A DNA stretch of 64,000 bases from the NCBI RefSeq assembly GCF_963678635.1, contig NC_087063.1, forward strand, positions 20,156,701 to 20,220,700, written 5' to 3'. This stretch comes from Symsagittifera roscoffensis (Eukaryota; Xenacoelomorpha; Acoela; Convolutidae). The translations under genes and the position numbers were made by a program. The notes below the pieces were generated by a model. The model made no database searches and was not told the origin of the DNA. It was given only the letters and a program-made list of their open reading frames with translations. Numbering within the stretch: position 1 is the first letter of the stretch; each line of letters opens with the position of its first letter. Below, piece by piece: positions 14,301-23,300 of this stretch.

Positions 14301-17300
14301 GCACTAGTCACAAAAGAAGCAGCTACAAATGCTAACAAATTGCCAATGCAATGCAGCAAAACTGGCAACAAATATAAAGAGACACAATTTTGCAAGTAAT
14401 GGTTTGGAATATAGCAAACTGAAAGCATCCACACTAATGATGCATGAAATAAAAATTTTAAAGCATAAAGCCAAATTATGTATAAATTATGCATTTCACA
14501 AAACTGCGAGATAAATTGAGTAAAAACATTTCTGAAATCGAGTTTTTATTATTTTTATGTTGTTTGAAACAAATAGCTTCTTTGTCGGTTCATTTGATTA
14601 ATTTAAAATGTATGAAATGTGTTAACGTATTACGATTCGAATGTCACAGCAGACGCTATCAAAAAACAGTAAGAGTGCCACTAAAAATGGCACCAAAATT
14701 TGTAAATTAAGCTAGAAAAAAAGAATCATCGTAATAAAATACTAACGCTCATCAAAGTTCGCTAGTGTGAAAACAAATCAAGCGACGCAATAAGAGGCTA
14801 CTAAGCCGATATAAAAAAAGTTGAAAACCTATTTAACCACAAAAATTAAAAAAAAAATTGAACTTAACAAACCGAGTTGGTAAATTTTTTAATGAAGATA
14901 TAAAGCAATCATCGACATAGAGGTGAATTTGCACTTCACATACAAAACCAAAAAAAAATGACCGATAACGCTACTGGGAAAAACTGAATGAGTAAAACTT
15001 TGAGTCTACAAAATTTCTTAAGTGACGCACCGCCAATTATGAGTCTACATAATTACTAAGTCACGCAAGCAAATTATGACGCATTAGCAGTACGAGTTAA
15101 TTTTTAAAACGCAATTTACCAACTAACATGCCTCAATTTATAGAGCGGATGCAAGTTAACTAGTATACGAAGAAGTTTGGAACCCCCTTATTTTGTTGCT
15201 GGTCATTCCCTACCTCTACGCTACAGATCCATGATACCTTAAAGCTAAACTGCTATTTGATATAATATAATAGTCTGTGTTAAAATCCTTAGCATTGGCT
15301 GCAATAGCTGGTTATTGATCAAAATGAACACTTTCAAAGTGAACATAATTTGTCGCAATAATATTTGCATTGCAACAATATTTGCGACTTAGGTTGGAAA
15401 AAAAGAAAGTTTATACTATAACACAATTTGCATGTGTAAATAGGCCGGATATTTTAAATGCTTACATTCTCAAAATATGCCTGTTGCAACAGAAAGGCCC
15501 AGTAGAGGAATGCGAATGAGTCCATATCCAGGAGAAAGTTTTTTACGGCAAAAAAGTCTAGTACCCGATTGCAATACACTTGCTGATCACAAAGATAACA
15601 AATTGAGCATGATAGCAGCCGGCACGTGAAAGCAACTTCACGTTTCTATATATTTGTAAGAAACTTGTAAACGGGTAAAACTCTACTTGTAAACGGGTGA
15701 AACTGAACTGGTAGCTTCAACTATCGTTTAAAAACTATCATTTCACTTACCAGCGGGGTCAAAGGTCACTGAACTCCACTTCATCTTCGGACTCACATCT
15801 CTGCTTCTCGACCCACCCTCACTGTCGCCCGAATTGAAACTCTCCTCTGACTTCAGTCTCTCCTTCTGACTCTTCTTGACCTTAACCTTCTTCTTAGGTG
15901 TACCCGAGGGGGTGAGATTGTATGGACTGAGGGAGGCGTTGGATGAGTCATGGTCGGACCCGTCTGGTTTGTAGCTGGTAGTCAAGTGCGTGGCTGTAGG
16001 CGACTTCTTCAAAATCGGATTACCAATTTTGGGATCCTAAAAACTTCTAGGGTGGACGACAGATTCGCACTTTTTTGTTCTACTTCCCAAATTTTACACC
16101 TCTCGAAATTAGATTCAAACGCTTCATTCTGATGAGCTCATATGCTTAACGTTTTCTATAAAACGCTAGCCTAACAAAAGGACCCGGTCACGGAGTTACA
16201 TAGTCATACAACAGGTCTCACTTACAACCTTACAACAGGTGACGCTAGCCTTACAACAGATCACAGAATCACATAGAGCAAACAAGTAAAAATGGTCTAA
16301 AATTACCTATTTCTACCTCAGCAAATTAAACGCTGAAAAACCCAAACGGGTCAAAGGTTATAATTGAGTTTTTCGAAACTTTCCTTGTTTGATCCACTTT
16401 TGTCACCTCCACTCGCTGTGACAGTCCCACTGGTGGTCCCAGAGCTATTACTAGCACCCATATTCGGTTTCGCAGAATACATTAGCTCCTCACAGAGACC
16501 CAACTGGTCATGCAATGTCGCAAAGGTCACTCTCTGCATGCGGACCATGATCACTTGTATGACCCTAATCATGGTCTCTGGGTACTTCTCAAATACAGGG
16601 ATGAAAGCACTGAATGGCATTTTGACAACAGTCGAGTCACAGACTGCTCGAGCGGAGACAGTTTTCATCCTCTCCTCTCTACCGGTGAGGTTGCCAATGA
16701 ATGACAGGAGACTGTAGATGCTCTCTCCATTCGTGGCTTCTTTTACCGGCCACTCTTTTTCCTAATTACAAAAAAAACTCATCCAAAGAAATACATTCTA
16801 GCAACTTAGTAGCCTGCATTTTCAATTCATTTACTTTTTCTTCGGTTAATTATTTCAGAATACTGTTTTCATTTTACGTCGTCAATCTATTGCAGAACAA
16901 AAACAGAATTTCTTAGAATTTTTTTTCTATTTCAGGTTAGTGTCTTTTCTTGTACGTCGTGTGATGATAAAATTAAACGAACGCGTAGAAATTTTGCGAT
17001 ATAGGCATAAACGACAACAATTTTCTTCGAAATATAAATAATCAAGAACTGTTTTTCAAAAAAAAAATTCAATTTTTTGCACTAAAAATTTTAATTTCAA
17101 AAGTTTTTTTTGCCAGAGAAGCGCTAAATGAAGCTTCCAAAACTAGTTTTACTTTTAGTAAAATCAAGTTTGTTAGCCTAAATTACTTATTTTCATATAT
17201 AACTATCGTTGTACTCGCTCGAAAATAGACGAAAAATCAAAAACTTCAAACCAGTTTAACTCGACACTGGGAAAAGTTTTTGTACATTTTTTAAATCACC

Positions 17301-20300
17301 AATTAAAGGGTTTTAATGACATATCACTTAACCCAATCCAATGATTATTTAGGGTACCTGATTTTGAGAGGAAAACAAAAAAAAGACACAAACTAAAACA
17401 CACAGAATATAAAGCTCCTCCCCATTTGCATTGGTCGGAACAACAAACTTACCACTAGTGGGTCAAATGGAAGGATTTATTAACCAACCTCGCAAAATTT
17501 TGAAAGTTGAAAAAGTAGAACGAATAGATTTTGTCAAAGATGAGCGAAAGCGCCATTGGAAAAACTGATATGAATTACCTGGTGGCGAATACTGACGACA
17601 ATTTTTCCACTCTGCACCACGTAAATTGTGTCGTCCGGCTAAAATAGTTTGCAATAAAACAAATACCAATATGTGAAAACTTAATTTTTAAACAAGGTAA
17701 TTAAGTATTGAAATATATATTTAAATTAATGATGCTTTCAGACTACTGGTTTTATGACAAACATGACACAAAATTGATGCGGAGTTTCGCAACATTTGCG
17801 ATACAACTCAAACATACAAAAAATAAGTCGAAAAAAAGAGAAAAATGTTGAAAAAACTAGGCTAACCAAAATTTTCTCGATAAAAGATAACTTGGAATCC
17901 AACCAAAGATGGAGGTATTTGTTGGATATTTTTAGAATTCGTTATATTGATGCGGGATGAAATGAATGATTAAAAAAGTTGGACTTGCCCAAAAACCTTA
18001 GTTGTTTCTCACTAAGATAAGTGAGCAAAGTGAAAACTTTCCCCAAAGACATAAAATTTCTTACAAAAAATGAGGAGTCGCCTCTTCTGAAGGATAAGAT
18101 TTCCAAAATCGGTTTTTCGTTAAAAACTTAAAAATTTACAGGGTAGTTTTTGAGAAAAAAATAACAAAGTTTCCAAAAAACGGCAAATAAATCAAAATCT
18201 TGAGTTTTCCGAAAAGCATAGCTTTTTGTGTGAAAATATTAGGCAGTAGCCGCTGATGCAGAAGATAATCATGCAAGCAGTTGTTTCGATTGAACGCAAA
18301 AACTTACATTAAGAAGGGTAGTTTTCGAGAAAAGTCAAATAGATTTTAAAAAAGTTAAAAATCAAATATAGTCTTTTCCGAGGGCCATAACTTTGGTGTA
18401 AAGAAAATTGGCCATAGTCGATTTTTCAGAGACACTTTCCACAACCCGTTGTTTCGATTGAAACTAAAATCTCAGATAAGTGAGAGTATTTTTTGAGAAA
18501 ATCAAAAAACGGTTAGAAAAAATTAAAAAACGGACTATTCCAAGTTACTTCAATAACCGCATCGGTTCACACAAAACTAAAGGTTTCCAAGCAAGCTATG
18601 AAACTTTGAAGCATTCCAAGTTATTTCATAGATCGAATCGTTTTGCAAAAAACTTAAGCTTTTGTAAGCAAGCATTCAAGCTCTGAAATTTTAAGATTTC
18701 AAGTTACTTTATTGACCAAATCGATTTGCAGAAATTAAAGTTGCTCAAAGCAAGCTATTTGAGCCATTATACTTTGAAACATTTTACATCGTTTCACAAA
18801 GCAAATCATTTTGCGAAAAATTTAGCTTTTTAAGCACGCTTTTCCAGCTCTGAAACTTTGAAATGGTTCAAGTTATTTCATTGACCGAAACGATTCGCGA
18901 AAACTTTTTTCAAAATTTTTCAGAGCAAGCTATTCACGCGAGGAAATTTTGAAAAATCGCATAACACAGATCGGTTTGCAAAAAGCTAGTTTTTCTAAGA
19001 AAAGAAGCTGCTGTTTTTTTTGTTCGTTTCTGAATTAAATCAATCTGGATTAAAAAAATTGGAAAAAAGGACAGGTACTCTCCAGCCTTGAAAACGAATC
19101 GAGTTCATTTTGTCTAAAGAATTGAATTTTTGTCTAAAATAATTCTAGAATATCCCAGACTAAAAAATGTTTGAAAGTTTTAGAATAATCTTAGTCTTCA
19201 ATTGAACGTTAAGCCTAAGGAATTTTCTAAACGTTGCATTCGGCAAAGCTAAAACATTGCGCTCAGTTAAACATTGCGTCCATAGCGCATTCCGACTTTC
19301 ATTTAATATATAAGATTTTGAGTAAAATGTAGCAAACTTACATCCCCAATATTAAACAAATACAGTCCAGCTGCAATGTGTTTAGTCTCTATGAACTTGA
19401 ACAGTTCCAGGAACAGAGGTCTCTCTAGGTAGCCAAAAACCCTCACAGACTTCAGAAGATAGAACATCTCCATGGGGATTTCGTCACTCATGCTACTGCT
19501 TGTTCCCACCATGAAGTGCACACTGCTTCTGTGACGTAATTTGGCCAGCTCGGGGTCGAGAAAGTAGTCCGAGGGCTCCCTTCGCATGTAGCTCTCGCTA
19601 GTGTTGGATCGCATCAAGCTAGACAAACAATAACTCTTTAAAAATGTTTTCTAAAAAGCCTAGAATGAGATGCATTTAATCAACGTTGACTTTAAAGAGG
19701 GACAGCGCACATCTATTACAAAAAATTTGCCAGGCATTTTAGAGGGAAAATCTTTTTTCATCAGCGCGCTCTTTTTATCTGAGCACATTTGAAGAAAAAA
19801 AACAATTTTCAATATCAGGTTCATTCCCTTTAAACAAATTGGCATTTAAGATGCTACGAACGTTCGTTTCCTCGGAATCATCCTTTTCTTCTGCTCTACA
19901 CTTTCTGCCACCTAAAACAAGCATCAGTTTCGCAGTCTTTCTAATCCAGCTTCACATCGAGCAGCCAATAAATAATTTACTTTTCGAAGCAACTTCCGAC
20001 CGTAGAAGGCGACTTTGTCCCGCTTTCGAAACCTGGGTCGTTTCTCCTTGCTCAATTTCAATTTTTCCATTTTTTCAGCAACTGTAAGAGAAGTAAATAA
20101 ACATCAGAAATATTAACCCGCTAATGTCTTTTATTTTCTACTAAAAGTGTGTTTTATAAACAGAATGAGAAACTAACGTTGGGTTCTGTATCTTCTAATA
20201 AAGAGCATAGCGCCAAGAACAACTGCCAATACCGAACACAGGGCGAAGATGACGACCGTCTAAAAAAAAACAGGAAAGCCAGTTACTGTGCAAATTGCAC

Positions 20301-23300
20301 AGAATGTTCCGACCATTGTCTTAAAAAATATATATATATTTCAAATTAGTGTCGTTTTTTTGTGGTGCCACAGTAAGACAAATAGATCGAAACAAAAAAA
20401 AACAAAACAAAAATTTCTGTAGAAAAATTACTAGAAAAACGAAAAAAATCGTTTTGATTTTTTCACTCCCAGAATGGGAATAAAAAATTTTTAAAACTAA
20501 CTTTACTTGAGTAAAAATAAGTTTTCACGGCTTCAATTATGCTTAAATAGACTATTGTAAGGCTGCAAAACTTAATTTGACAAATCTCATTTAAAAAAAA
20601 ATAAACCAAGCTCCAAAATAAACCAAATAAAAAATCAAACCGGTTTTTCTCGACACCGAGAAAAATTGTTCAATGTTTTTAATGTCGTTCAAATCAAAAC
20701 TGAAAGGCCTTTAATGTGATATATAACTGAGCCCATTCCGATGGTTATTTATGTAGCTGGTTTTGAGTGCAAAAACAAAAAAAAACCAGGATAGTCGGTT
20801 GCTGTGCAAGTAGCACAGAATGTTCCACTCACATGTTCCATTTTTTTCTTCGAGTTAGTGTCTTTTTTGAACGTCGTGTGATAATACAACAATATGAAAG
20901 CGTAGAAATTTGGTGTATTTGGCATAAACGAATCCAATGGTCTTCACAAAAAAAACAAATTGAAAAATAAAAAACTTTTCAATTTTTTGCACTAGAAAAA
21001 GAAATTTTGCCAAGAAGAACAAAATGACATTTTCAATTGTCCGAACAAAAAAGGACTCAAAAGAACCAAAAAAACACAAATACAAGCCATTGAAAAATTT
21101 TAAAATAAAATTGATGAAACAATCTGACCAACTTAATTAACATGGTTGATTCTAATTGGTTTCGTTTCAAACGCGCTGGTATGTTAAGTTTCGAAAAATG
21201 TGTCAAAATTTTTCGAAGATGCGAACTTAAACTACAATTTAACAGAAAACTTAAGGGCCTTTAAAATGCAACAAAAAAACAAGGAAACAAGCCTTGGAAA
21301 AAGTTTAAAACAAATTTTGGTTTCCCTAGTTTTTTCAACATTATTTTTTTTCGGCTTATGTTTTTTTATATTTGTGTTGTATCGCAAGTGGTACGAAACT
21401 TGCGATACAACACAAATATAAAAAAACATAAGCCGAAAAAAAATAATGTTGAAAAAACTAGGGAAACCAAAATTTTCGTATCTCACGATAAAAGAAACAA
21501 CTAAAGACCCAGCTAAAGCTGGAGGTACGTATTTGAAATTAAATAAGTTCGCTATACTGATGCGGTACGAAATGTGTGATTTCAAAAATTGGACTTTGCC
21601 CAAAATCTTATAAACCAAAATAAGTAGAAAGAGTTAAAAATTTTGAGATAATCATTTTCCCAAGGAAATAACACAAGATAAGAAAAGATCAAAAAGTTGC
21701 CGCTTCTACGGGGAAAATTATAGCGATCAATTGATTCAATTTTATTTTTCATCTAAGATGCGATCATGTAAATTTGAGAAAATCAAAAAGTTTCTATAAA
21801 ACGGTCAAAAAATCCAAAAAACGGTCAAAAGACTTTTCAAAATCCGTAAACTTTTTCTGGAGAAAAGCAGGTTGTGGCCGCTTAAGCAGAGAAAATTCTC
21901 AACACCGAGTATCTGGGTTGAACACAACATGAGAACTGGCCCGGTAATTTTCGCGTAAATGTCAATAAGTTTTCAAAAAACTGTCAAGTTACAAAATTTT
22001 GACTAGTTTGAAGACCATATTTTTTTTCTCATACAAACTTGGCATAGCTCATTATAAAAAAAAACTTTCAACAAACTGTTGTTTTAATTAAAACGTGACA
22101 TCAGATTTGGCAGGATAGTTAGCGAGAAAAGTCCAAAAAAAACGGCCAACAAATCAAAAATTTGACATTTCGGAGAATCAGCGCTGCTTGTGTGAAAAAC
22201 GAGGCTTGTTTGAAAAGAGGAGATTCAAGCAACCTTTCTTAAGCAACCTTTCAGATTTGGGAGGTTAGTTCTTGAGAAAAATCACGAACTTTAAAAAACG
22301 TTCAAAAAATCAAAATTTCTGAGGGCCATAACTTATTGTGTAAAAATTTTTGTGAGTTGCCGCTAATGCAGGGAACCTTCCCACTAAGCTTTATCTACAC
22401 TGAACTCACAACATCAGATTTGGGAGGTTATTTTTTGAGAAAAATCGAAAAGATTAAACAAAACGGTCAAAAATTGATAATTTGACTATTCCGAGGGCCA
22501 TAACTTTGTGTGTGAAAAATTGGGGAATAGCAGGTTATGCAGGGAAGCTTTTATAAAACCATATTTCTCATTAAAACCGGAAACTCAGATTTGATAGAGG
22601 TAGTTTTCGATAAAAAATATGGTTCAAAAATTCCACCACAGGCTTTTTCGAAGGCTGTAGACAGAGGTGTCAAGTAAAAAGAGACTCTAGGGGAGTATGC
22701 AGGCACGCGTTTGCAGATATGCAGGGAGTAGGCGGTCTTTCAATTGATACCTCTTGTTTGAAAATCAGCAGAATTTTCTGAGAAAAATTACAACTTTTGC
22801 GAAAAACTTTTCCGAAACCAAAAAAAAAGAAATTTCAACAAACCGATTGGGTAATAAACTTGACACAGAGGCGAAGCTGCGCTTCGCAAACACTAGCGAG
22901 AACACGACAAAAAGAAGCTCTAAGTTCTAAAACGTGCCATAAGAAAAAGTAAGCCTCGAATTAGTAAACATTGGGCGTCTCGGACTCGAACCTACAACCT
23001 GCTGCGACCTAGAAACTTTAAGTCTCACGCACTAACCACTCAGCCACGGACGAAAAGTTCATCTCAAACACTAGCCACAAATAAAGCCGAGAACAGATAC
23101 TATGAAACTTCAAATGCTAGAGATCGTGATCAAGCTAAAAGGCACACAAATGAAAAATTTTATTTGAGAGTTAGGTTAGAAAAAAAGAGGGTTCTTACTA
23201 AAACACTAGCTGCTCGCTAGCGTAATAAAAAGGGAACAATCTGACCACCAGCCGCTTCGTAGGCAAACACTTTACATCAAAAAATTGCAGTTACTCCACG

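Larger units (their letters stand above)
10212..15750. other. NTE intron 8
   Basis: A 5.5-kb intron. It contains the hAT-type MITE at 11247-11816, inside a copy of a dispersed repeat that continues on both sides. It also has a T-rich stretch at about 12650-13600 with two diverged copies of a cttagttgcca block (13260 and 13405). A hairpin motif gcgaagctgagcttcgc lies near 13877, in reverse at 13764. A SINE-like unit starts near 14120. No exon recognised. Confidence 0.55.

Noticed and set aside
21200-21618. Frames of 73 and 128 codons on both strands
   Set aside because: They lie on the perfect palindrome, where an open frame on one strand is mirrored on the other.
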